Source of the DNA: Heterotrichella gracilis
Taxonomy: Eukaryota > Sar > Xanthophyceae > Tribonematales > Xanthonemataceae
DNA: 48,487 nucleotides
Assembly: GCA_032358255.1 (NCBI GenBank)
Contig: JAULBX010026397.1
Location: 1 to 48,487, forward strand
Direction of reading: 5' to 3'
The notes beneath the pieces were generated by a model. That model did no database searches and was not told where the DNA came from. It saw only the letters and a program-made list of their open reading frames with translations. This document shows, piece by piece, positions 1-11,000 of the stretch (position 1 is its first letter; each line of letters opens with the position of its first letter). The position numbers and the translations under genes were made by a program.

Positions 1-728
1 CACAGTTTATTTAGTAAGCGGGGTGACTTTTTCAAGCACCCCCAACAGTCTTGTGAGCCCGGGTTGGCTCCCTGAATTTGACTGTCAAATAAATCTTGTA
101 AATCTTATTGCACTGTAGCACTGTACAACGCCTCAAAGTGGCGATCATTCTGACGAAATTGGTTAATGCGTCTGTCGCCTGTTCGTTACAGTGGGACGAA
201 AGGAGTGCCGGGGATCCCAGAATCCTCGTTATTCCTGACGAAATGGCCCCAAACCACTTCGTTATTTTCAGACATTTTCCCAGATTTACGTAATAAACGA
301 GGAAGATGTGAGCCCTGTGGACAATCGACCGTGTACGGATACTCCGCACACCGACATGGGCGGCGGCCTGCGGCCCCATGCGGCGACGATTGCGAGCACG
401 ACAGACCTGCACAACGCCGGCGGGCGGCTGCGGCGCGCTGTGCGAGCAGACGGACGATGCGGGCGAGCAGCCCGAGCGTCAAAGATGGGCAGGGTCGAGT
501 GGTAAAGGGGTGGGTAACCATCAAGACCCCTGTTACTACCTTCTAGGAGAAAGCGATATATTTACTCATCCCCTTCCTTTCTTTCTATTCCAAACTCAAG
601 ATACGGCCAGAGGGGCCCATCCCGCCTCCTGGTACTGCACAACAGCTGCACCCTTCAAGGGTAAGCTACTCCCCAGCAAAACCCTGTACCCTTCAACTTG
701 ACCCTGCGGCAGCCTTGAAGGGCAAAAC
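1..728. other. Left-edge spacer and UMPS 3' flank
   Basis: No supportable gene is seen. Open frames here on both strands are short, overlap each other and show no recognisable family. The right part lies just downstream of the UMPS stop codon and should hold its 3' UTR. It also carries a decayed copy of the UMPS last exon, listed separately. Confidence 0.5.
611..655 (-). repeat. Echo of the UMPS last-exon end
   Basis: The string CCTCCTGGTACTGCAC at about 625-640 repeats the same string at 764-779 inside UMPS exon 8, and the similarity continues into CAGCTGC. Read on the minus strand it still encodes VQYQEAGW, as the true exon does. It lies about 139 bp downstream of its parent, beyond the UMPS stop, so it is probably a non-coding tandem-duplication remnant. 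Confidence 0.7.
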
Positions 729-3700
729 CTATTCCAAGCTGGACAGGTACGCCCCCCAGCCAGCCTCCTGGTACTGCACCGCAGCTGCCGCAGGGTCCGC
801 CGCCTTGATGATCCCCCTGCCCACAATGATTACATCGCTCCCCCTGGCGCCGATCACCGAGCTGGGCGTGTTGTACTGCTGGCCAAGCCCATCCCCACCT
901 GCCTCCAGCTGCACCCCGGGGGTCATGTGGATGAGGCCTGCGGGAGGAAGGGAAATTGAAAGGATCAGTAAAAAAGGGGGTCATGTGGTTGAGGGGAGAG
1001 GGTGTCATTGCACACAAGGATATTTCCAGCGACGGTGCAGACTACTGGATGGATGTACCTCAGCCCTTGCGACAATACTTTGGCAGCATCAACCATGCCT
1101 TAGAAATTCTATCGCATGCTCCCAAATCCCAAATCTACGCAAACGCAAGACATTTCCAATGGCCCATCATTCCCCCCAACCCCCACCACCACCTCATGCT
1201 GTGCACCGCACCTGGTGGGCCTGCGCCCCCCACCCACGCCGCTGGGTTCACGCTGATGAAGCCCATCACAAAGTCCTGGTGCTGGGCAGCGGCCTGAACC
1301 ACTGCGGTGGTGTAGTCACCTGCAGGTGGAGGAAGGTGGAGGGTTTGGTGGTGGTGGGTTGGGGTTCATGGCAGGGATGGGAACATGCAGGGAAGCACAG
1401 CATTGCTTTCCGTCTCCTTTACAAGCATATGTGGCTTTTACTTCATCGGCGCTCACATACCCTATGCCTGGGTCTCCACCATGCACCACGACGTTACCTT
1501 GACATCCCAACTGAATACCCTTAGCTAGGGTCGCCAACACTCACCCTTGGCTAGGGTTCCCTTGGAGCTCATCTCCGCCAGCAGCAGCAGCGCCCTCCCC
1601 TTGGGGCCCCCCACGGTCTTCAGCCCATCGATGATGCCGGGCCCGGGGACCAAATGCGCGTTTGTGATGTGGGACCACTCTGAGATCTTGTAGATCCCGC
1701 CCCCGTATTGGCTCACAACGGTGTTGCCGATGTCAGCAAACTTGCGGTCCTCAAAGATCAGGAAATCTGGGAAAACGGGGAGGGCACAAAAGGGACTTAC
1801 AGAAGGGAAATGTGAGTGGGTGTGCCTGCATCAAGGGTGCGTACTAGACCTCGGGCAGCGCATGGCGGCTGCTTGCTTATTGCCAAAAAAGAACTGCCCG
1901 CGCCAGCATTACCATCAGCTTATAGAGCCGGCGTCAGCGTCGATAAAATTGTGAGTGACTATGTCGGTGTTAGTGCGAGTTTTTTCCATTTATCGGTGTG
2001 TATTAGGCATGCCAGTGGCCGTGCGCCCGGGTGCGGGGTCCCCACCTGCGGGCCCGTGGGCACAGCTGCCTACATCGCTATCGCGAGCTTTCTAGAGGTT
2101 CCTGATCACAGCCGGAAGCCCAAAGGCCAACCGTCACAGGCCCCGACAAAGCTGCTTGCCTAAAACCCTAACAGAAAACCCTAAACAACACCTTCCATAA
2201 TAATAACGCCCAGCAGAGCTGCATCATCCAACGGCGTCATTCCAGATTCACAGCAATCATATCCTACCGCATCTACTTGCCCTATACCATAACCCTATCC
2301 CCACCCTGCCCACATCGCAAACCCTACCCCACCCCCACGCACCCATGCTTATCCGCAAGCGCCTGCACTTGCCCCGCCAGCCCAAACCCTACTCCAAAAA
2401 CTCTGTCAAACCCTACCCAATCCCTGCCCCATCACAGCGCACCGTGCTTCTCGGCCGCAGCGTTCAGGTGTCAGAAAAGCTACACGGAACGTTGGGGCTC
2501 CATACCCAAATCATTTATCTTTTGCACCTGCAGCTACGCCAGCCCAAACCCTACTCCAAAAACCCTACCCAAACCCTGTCCCATCACAACCCACCGTGCT
2601 TCTCCGCCAGCGCCTGCAGCTGCGCAGCCAGGCCATCGTCCCACCGGTCGAAGATGTCCACGTGCGTCTTGAGCACGCAGATGTGGGGGCCAACCACGTC
2701 CGCTAGGCGAATCAGCTCCTCCACGGTGGGCACGTCGGCGGCCAATGACAGGTTGGTGCGCTTGCGCACCATGAGGTGAAACAGCTGCTTGCCCAAGGGG
2801 GATTGGGCTAGCTCGGCGCGCTGCTCGTAGGTCAGCCTGCAGATGGGGTGGGGGAGGGGTTTGAGGGGAGGGCTGATGTTGTGGGTGGGTGGTGGGTGGC
2901 ATGCATGGTGAATGAGGGGGGTATCTGGCATACTCCTCCTCTGGCTGTATTGCTGGAGCGCATGTAAGCGACAAAAACGACACTGCCAAACCCTCATGAC
3001 CACCAATTCTGCCACAACGCACCTCCATGGTCGCTTCTGAACGCCACCCAGCCACCCAGGTGGGAGGGGGCTGCGCATGAGGCAAAACATCCAGTAGCCC
3101 ATTCGTGAGCTGGCACTGTGCACAACCCACACCCACCCACCCACCCACCTCTTGGGCTTCTCCACCACAGGCTGGGCCACAGCCACCGCCGCCGGCAGAG
3201 GCATGGTCTTGTCGGTCTGGTTGGCGGCGATGAATTCCCGCACATTGGCCGCCACCCCTTCCTCCACCTTCCCGTGGCGCACCAGGGTGTCCAGGATGTA
3301 GGAGAGGGTGAATGCGGAGTGGAGGGTCAAGCCGCAGCCCGCCAGGCGGGTGGAGCCTCCCTGCTCCCGGTCGATGAGCACAACTGCGTCTGTCACCACC
3401 AGGCCGACGTCCTGCAGGTGGAGGGGAGAAGGTAAAGGGGCAGCGGACCATGATCCAATGCAAGTTTCCTTTCAGATCCTTGGGAGGGTGTGTGCCAAAG
3501 TAGGACTGTGTGACGCCGCTTATGCAAGGCTGACCGCAATTTACCCTGGCCATATTGCTTGAATGCATGTCGTCACCCCGCCAGCCACCCCACCTTGAGC
3601 GACTCTACCACCAAGGCATCGCTAGTCACAAGGCCCTCCACAATTAGGCACTGCTGGCTCAGGCTCAAACCACCCACAACAGACTGATCCCGTCAAAAAC

Positions 3701-4653
3701 CCTGCCCGCACAACCCCGCATCCCCAATTCTGCCCTGCTCACATGGTTGAGAACGTTTCAAACCCCTGGAAACCCCGCACCTTGAGCGACTCCAGCACCT
3801 CCAACACCGACGCCCCACTGGTCACCAGGTCTTCCACGATCAGGCACCGCTGCCCGGGGCTGAAGGCGCCCTCCACCGCCTTCTTTGTGCCGTAGTCCTT
3901 CACCTCCTTGCGGCGCATAAGCATGGGAATCCCCGTCTGGAGCGACATGCAGGTGGCGATGGGCAGCGCGGTGTAGGGCACCCCACACATGTTGTCAAAG
4001 GTGGCGCCGCGCACGCGCTCGTACATGAGGTCGGAGACCTGCGTGTGTGGGGGGGTGACAGGGCGGGGTAAGGGGCAGGTTGTGGAAGGTGGATGGGGGC
4101 AGGGGGTGGCGCTGCGCGTGTAGGAGAGGCGCAAACATGGGTGTGTGTGGAGATGTACAGGGGGGCTGTACTGGCTGGCCCGGTGTGTGTGTGAGTGTGC
4201 GTGCGTGTGTGCATGTATATGCATGTGAGCGTGTGTAATAGCAGTTGCACATGTATCCGTATGCAAGTGGCACCTTTTTTAGCACATCTGGGTAGGAGAC
4301 GATGACGCGCAGGTCCACATACACCGGGGATATCAGCCCCGACTTGAGCTTGAACTCGCCAAACTTGACAGCCTGCAGGTGGGTGGAGAAGGTGCGGGTT
4401 TGTACATAGTCTGTGTTGCAGTCGCTGCCCTTTGTTTGCGCAGGGCTTCGTTGCAGCTAGTGTCACTGCTCCTGGCCAGTTTGAGGTCCGTGCAAATTTG
4501 GTTCTTGGACAGGCGGTGGTGCTGGCAAGGCTGACATAGTAAACAAGATGGGAGCCAGGTGGGTGTGAGTGGAAAAAAGTCTCGTTTGTTGCCAAGCCGT
4601 ACCTCAATCTCTGCCAGCCGCAGCACTAGCTGCTCAATCTCGCTTTGCGCCAT
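729..4653 (-). CDS. UMPS: Uridine 5'-monophosphate synthase (OPRT-OMP decarboxylase fusion)
   Basis: Bifunctional last enzyme of de novo pyrimidine synthesis: orotate plus PRPP gives OMP, then decarboxylation gives UMP. Eight exons on the minus strand: 4603-4653, 4274-4372, 3781-4038, 3149-3411, 2595-2836, 1545-1766, 1212-1319, 729-937. They total 1452 nt and 483 residues, the normal family length. The N-terminal OPRT half has the PRPP-binding motif VEDLVTSG at about residues 118-125. The C-terminal decarboxylase half has KTHVD with K280, the catalytic DRKFADIG with K313, and the phosphate-binding tail with TPGVQL and IIVGRGI. The start is the first ATG, read as [17 protein letters not shown]. 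It is divergent from RPL27A. No plastid leader is obvious, so a cytosolic enzyme is inferred. Several introns carry copies of adjacent exon edges. Confidence 0.95.
974..1003 (-). repeat. Echo of the UMPS exon 8 start
   Basis: GGGGGTCATGTGG followed by TTGAGG lies in UMPS intron 7. It repeats the acceptor-proximal part of exon 8 (GGGGGTCATGTGGATGAGG at about 919-937) at an offset of 58 bp. It is short, but the match is near-exact over 19 bases. Confidence 0.55.
2335..2490 (-). repeat. Two echoes of the UMPS exon 5 end
   Basis: UMPS intron 5 holds two decayed copies of the exon 5 3' end and its surroundings. Copy A, near 2441, has ACCGTGCTTCTC, identical to the exon at 2593-2604 (offset 152 bp). 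Copy B, near 2341-2375, has ATGCTTATCC then AGCGCCTGCA, matching the exon's GTGCTTCTCC and AGCGCCTGCA (offset 251 bp). Between copies lies GCCAGCCCAAACCCTACTCC, present at both 2376 and 2538. Telomere-like AAACCCTA motifs fill the units. Confidence 0.75.
3591..3670 (-). repeat. Echo of the UMPS exon 3 end and donor
   Basis: CACCTTGAGCGACTC at 3591 repeats 3778-3792, the end of UMPS exon 3 with its splice donor, at an offset of 187 bp. Similarity continues for about 75 bp, for example GTCACAAGG against GTCACCAGG and TTAGGCACTGCTG against TCAGGCACCGCTG. There the offset grows to 196 bp, which implies a roughly 9-nt deletion in the copy. It lies wholly in intron 3 and no longer reads as protein. 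Confidence 0.8.
4170..4245. repeat. GT-rich microsatellite in UMPS intron 2
   Basis: Imperfect GT dinucleotide run with TGTGTGTG, GTGCGTGCGTGTGTG and ATGCATGTGAGCGTGTG. It is simple sequence within an intron. Confidence 0.7.
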
Positions 4654-5357
4654 CGTGCTCTGCAAGAAAGCATCGCACTTGGTTACGCATCCGGTTTGAA
4701 CGGGGGTCAGGATCACCACCCCAACCCCGTCTTGCATATGCATGCATTCGTGAACGGCTGCTGTCGAGGCTAACCAGCAGCGACCGGCACCCAAAGGCAA
4801 TTTTCGAGGCACTTTCTGACCTCGATGGGTTGCGCTGACTGGTTCGAGACTCCGAGCGCTGCCTTGCGCGCCGCCCCAAGCCGGGCCTTGTTGCTTCTTG
4901 CCGCAAACCGTGGGATAGACTCCCCAACACAAGGTTTTGCTGCGCCAGATACCGGCGTGGTTGTCAAGGCGACTCCTTTCTGGCAGGTGGGCTTCCGTCC
5001 CGTCGAGTTGAGTGGCAATGACAGGCGCATCCAGTCGCAGCAAGGCGTGGCGTGCCACGAATAGTGCAGATTAGAGATGGTTCGCGCAACTATAGGGCAA
5101 GCTCAGCACTGCACTTGCTTGCGTTTGTTGCGAACCGATGTTTGCGCCCCGGGAACCTGTCCCTGTTCAACTAAAGGTGAACAAAAGTCGTGCATGCATC
5201 CGATGACAGTGATTTGCATCCCCGTGGTATGCACATTGATATACCTCCGGGCGAACAACTCAGCCGCTTTTGTCCGTCGCCATATAGCTGCTTTCAAACG
5301 CCGCCACAGCCCTCTTTCTCTTGTTGCTGTAAGGGCATCAAGGAGCAGCAAGTAGCC
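4654..5357. promoter_or_regulatory. Shared upstream region of UMPS and RPL27A
   Basis: The 704 bp between the divergent start codons of UMPS and RPL27A must contain both 5' UTRs and promoters. I see no convincing TATA box or other defined element on either side. The role is inferred only from the head-to-head layout. Confidence 0.4.
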
Positions 5358-6668
<1,311 letters not shown>

Positions 6669-8002
6669 GCCTGCTGGCTTTTGGTATCAGTACCAGTGAG
6701 CTTTTGATGGTGGGCCTGCGCTTTTTCTGGCATGAGCCAGGGGCGTGGGTGCCAGTGCCGAGAGCATCGGGGGGTCGTCTTGGTAGCTGATGGATAGCCA
6801 GCGCGACGGCAGCGGGGAGTTTGTGGCAGGGGAGCAGTTGGTGTGGACCCTGGGGCTGTGGCGTGCGTGTGGTGGTGCCAGGATGGGCTGCTGGTGTGGT
6901 GTCAGAGGGCAGTGTGACTGCGGCGGCTAGTGTACGCTTTTTTTGGCTAACAGCGCGCTTCGTGTGGACTGTCATTGCTGTAACACAACCTTTAAAAGCA
7001 TTTTGTGGCGTCACCAACCACTTGCACGGGTCAGGCGGCTGTTGGCGCAGGGTTGTCCCACCTAAACCATTCCCCACGCTCGACCTTTTCCACACATGTT
7101 GCTGGGTGTGCACTGCACCCAGTGTATTGCACAATGGGAAGAAACTGTGCCATTCTTTGGGCTACTGCAAGTGCATTTGTGGTATACTGTGCAGCAGCGC
7201 ACTCCACACCGCCATGCTGTCATGGGTGTACTGGTGCACTAGGGTCCACTGGTGTACCTTCCTTGAGGGAGGCCGGTTCGCACGCCCCCTGTGCACCTTA
7301 CAGATACCAAGGCTGGGGGTGACAACTCTAGCTCAGTACCTGGCAACCCTGCAAAGTCACTCTGATACATTGGGGGTGAGGGTTTTCTCCAAACCCTCAG
7401 TACCTGGCCAATGCAGGTTGGTAAAGTCTTGCCATGGAAAGCAAATTGGTGTTTGTTGCCATGGCTTGTGGTTAACGAGCTTGAACGGAGAAGCTTGTGG
7501 TTACAACCTACCGCTGGTACAGTGCCGGAGGAATAGGCCACCAACACCAGCACGAGCAGTAGGCAGTGGGGTGAAAGCACTGCGGCGCGCAATGCCTCGA
7601 AGTTAAGCAGAAGGGCAAGGATTAGAAGGGAGTTGTGAATAACAAACCAGTGTCGGGCAGCAGTGACGCACAACACAGCGTCTTGCAAATGGGTTCAAGG
7701 GCACACAAGCTTGCCAGATGCTGTTAGTATTCTTCAAACTGGGTTGAATCAGCGAAAGTGTTCGGCACAGTGAAAAATGTGCTGAAGCGGGGGGAAATGC
7801 ATGCTGTGTTCCGCCAATAAGTGCGGTGCTCCGCCGTTCCACCCACCCCCCTGAGGACAGTGATCACGCCGTAAAGGCGCTCCGCCCTTGTGACATATCT
7901 ATATGTCTATCTGATCGCATCGTATGCAAGTACACACTTAATAATACACAATGCATGCATCTTAGATACACAATGCATGCATATGTGTCGCAGGAGGTTG
8001 CC
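6669..8002. other. Spacer between RPL27A and ALG11
   Basis: It contains the RPL27A 3' UTR and the ALG11 promoter. The open frames show no recognisable protein. Just before the ALG11 start there is an AT-rich stretch with several ATGCATGC palindromes at about 7950-7982. No RNA gene was recognised. Confidence 0.5.
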
Positions 8003-11000
8003 ATGGCCTGGGCTCTCGCGATACTGGCTGCCGCGCTGATCTGCTGTGCGGGCGCGTGGCTGTTCCTCAAAAGGAGCTTTGGGCCGGTTCAAAAGGTGAG
8101 TGCGACTATCAGCACCTCCCCTGTCCTTATGTGCCCGTTTGCATTTGGCCCTGCCCTGCTGAGGCACTCCATTGCTGCAGGGCACTGTAGCGTTCTTCCA
8201 CCCGTTTGCCAACGGAGGTGGAGGAGGGGAGCGTGTCCTATGGTACGTGCCTGTGCACACGCATTGCCTGCGCACGGTGCACTGCACTCCAGCCCTACCT
8301 GCGTCCCCTTGCATTGTTACAGATAGAACTTCTCTGCAAGCCACCAGCCTGTGTGCTGGGCAGCGGGCCATAACACAGGTGCTGAGTGTTGCATTGGGTG
8401 TGGGTACGCTTGTCGGCCCTCAAACAGGTTGGTGCTGCATAACCCTCGCTAGGGTTTGACTATCTTTTGATAACCCTCGCAGGTGCGCGGTGCAAGCTGT
8501 GCAGCAGACCCTGCCAGATGTCAAGGTACGCGCTGTAGCACCTGAAAACCCTAGACCGTGCGCTGTTGCACCTGAAAACCCTAGACCGTGCACTGTAGCA
8601 TCGGAAAATCCTTGACTATGCGCGCTGCTCGGCACCAGTGCACCCACACCGCCTACATCCTCTCGAACACTGCATGCACCAAGGCACCTCCGTTGCAATG
8701 CACAAGAGCTTTGCAGGAGGACACTGCTTGAGCGCAAATTGAATACATGTTTGGATGCATCGGGCGAGCACGACGTGCCCGCAGCCTCGCGATTCCACGC
8801 TATCTCAACCCCCTTTCCAACCACGGGCTGTACCCCTTCCCTGAACCCTCCTCCCCTCTCTTACCCCCTTTCGCCACCCACATTTCCACCCTTGCAGATT
8901 GTGGTGTACACCGGTGACCACCTGAGTGCCGCCCAGCTGGCAGAGGGCGCGGCCACGCGCTTCAACCTGTGCGTGGAACCAACCTTCCAGGTGATCCATG
9001 ACCATAAGAATAAGGATAAGATTAAAGAATGTACCCCTGAGCCATGGGCATGCCCCATGGGGATTTGGTGCTGCTGACTAACCTCAAACTTGATTTATTT
9101 GAACATAATCTCGCCTCATTTACCATGAAATCATACATTATATCACAACTGTCTAATTTCACCCATGACTTGTCTGCACGAATTACCTCAACACCCTCCT
9201 AAATCCCTACACCAAACTGTGCCACTAAACCCTACCATACACCCTTGTGTGCAGGTTGTGGTGCTGCACCAGCGCCACCTGCTGCTCCCTGAGAGATACC
9301 CCAGGCTGACCCTACTGGGGCAGGCATGGGGCTCTGTGCGCCTGGCATGGGAGGCGCTGAAGCACCTGGTGCCGGAGGTGCGAAGAAAACCCTAGACCCT
9401 GTGCTGCAAACCTAATTCTAAAATCTTAAAACTGTATAGCATAAAACTTGAAGTACAAACCCTGTGTTGCAAAGCCTAGCGCTGGGTCCGCGCATAGGGT
9501 TGGTCCCATTTTGTAGCAGCACCCTGCATCAGCCCATTCTAGTTGGCCACGGTGAACATGCATATTGGGCTTAGGCTGCAAGGTATTGGCTTCGAGTGTA
9601 TTGTTGAGGTAAGTCACGGCTGGCGTTTCAACTCCACTTCCCCTCACTGGCCCATGTACAACAGTCCCCCCTTCTCCCTCACCCACCCACCCCACCCCCC
9701 ACAGGTGTACATCGACACCACCGGCTGGGCCTTCCCCTACCCCCTGGTGCGCCTGGCGGGGGCGCGGGTGGCTGCCTACGTGCACTACCCCACCATCAGC
9801 ACGCACATGCTGGCGCGCGTGCGGGGGCGGCAGGCGGGGCACACCAACTCCAGCGCCATCTCTGACTCGCTGGTGCTGTCGGGTGCCAAGCTGGTGTACT
9901 ACTATGCGCTGGCGGGGCTCTATGGGGCGGTGGGCGGCTGGACAAACGTGAGTGGGCGAGGGTCGGGTGGCGCTTTGATGTGCTGGGGTCCAGAATAGGG
10001 ATTTTAGGTTGTGATGTTATCTATGGTCACCATGTCAACACCACAGCCACCTCAGGCTCCTTGTTGCTATCATGGGGTCAAGCTGGGGTATGCTATGCAC
10101 TGGCGGGGCTGTATGGCGCAGTGGGCGGCTGGGGGAACGTGAGTAGGTGTGGCAGGGTGTAGGTTTAGGACCATGGTGTTGCTTGACATGGGGTGTTATG
10201 CGGCGTGTCTTGGCGCGGATGGAGAGGCTTTGAGCCGTATTGTGGCGGTGCAACACATCCCGCGTCCGCCCTTCCCTCACTTCTCTGCCCACCCTTTCCC
10301 CCTTGCATGCGCTCCCCTCGCGCCCTTTTCGTCCCCTGCTCCCTCCCACACCCCCCCTGCAGGTATTCATGGTCAATCCTTCTGGACCTCATCCTTGTTA
10401 ATTCTATTCTTTTATGTGACTAAATTCTTATTTCCACTCCCCCCCACTCCCCCTTGCAGGTCGTCATGGTCAACTCTTCATGGACCGCCGCCCACATCGA
10501 CGCCCTGTGGTGGCGCCTGGGCTCCCCCGCGGTGGTGTACCCCCCCTGCGACACAGCAGACCTGCAGGCACTCCCCCTTGACCGCAAGCTCAAGCGCCTG
10601 TACCTGGTGTCGGTGGCGCAGTTCAGGCCAGAGAAGGAGCATGTGATGCAGATCGCGGCGTACTACGAGGCCAGGCGGCGGGCGGCGGGCGAATACAGCG
10701 CGACAAGTGAGTGTGGGGAGGGAGGGAGGGAAGTTGTGGGTTGGTCAGATATGTAAAGATAATCAGGACACGGGGTTGGGGTTCAGGGTTTAGGGTTTAG
10801 GGTTTGTGGTTGAGTTGAGGCTCGAGAACGAGCACGTGATGTAGATCGCGGTGTATTACGAGGCCAGGCGGCAGGCGACGGGCGAATACAGCGCGACAAG
10901 TGGGTGTGGCGGGGGCAGGGCAAGGGTCAGCTGGCTGTGTCAGTGTGCACTGCATGCTTGGTTGGTTGCTCTAGGCTTCAGGTGGCTAGCGGCTGTGCGG

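Noticed and set aside
2534..3568. Minus-strand open frame of 344 codons
   Set aside because: It runs through UMPS exons and introns out of the coding frame and has no family signature of its own.
4740..4870. Possible tRNA-like segment with GGTTCGAGACTCC
   Set aside because: No matching acceptor stem or D-arm could be found around the T-loop-like string; similar GGTTCGA strings near 13322 and 38336 also lack cloverleaf context.
7940..7985. Regulatory element from repeated ATGCATGC upstream of ALG11
   Set aside because: The string is common throughout the window in introns and spacers, so its position here is not specific.
10813..10925. ALG11 intron 7 echo as a true alternative exon
   Set aside because: The copy has a TAG in the native frame and no clear upstream acceptor, so it is better read as a duplication remnant.
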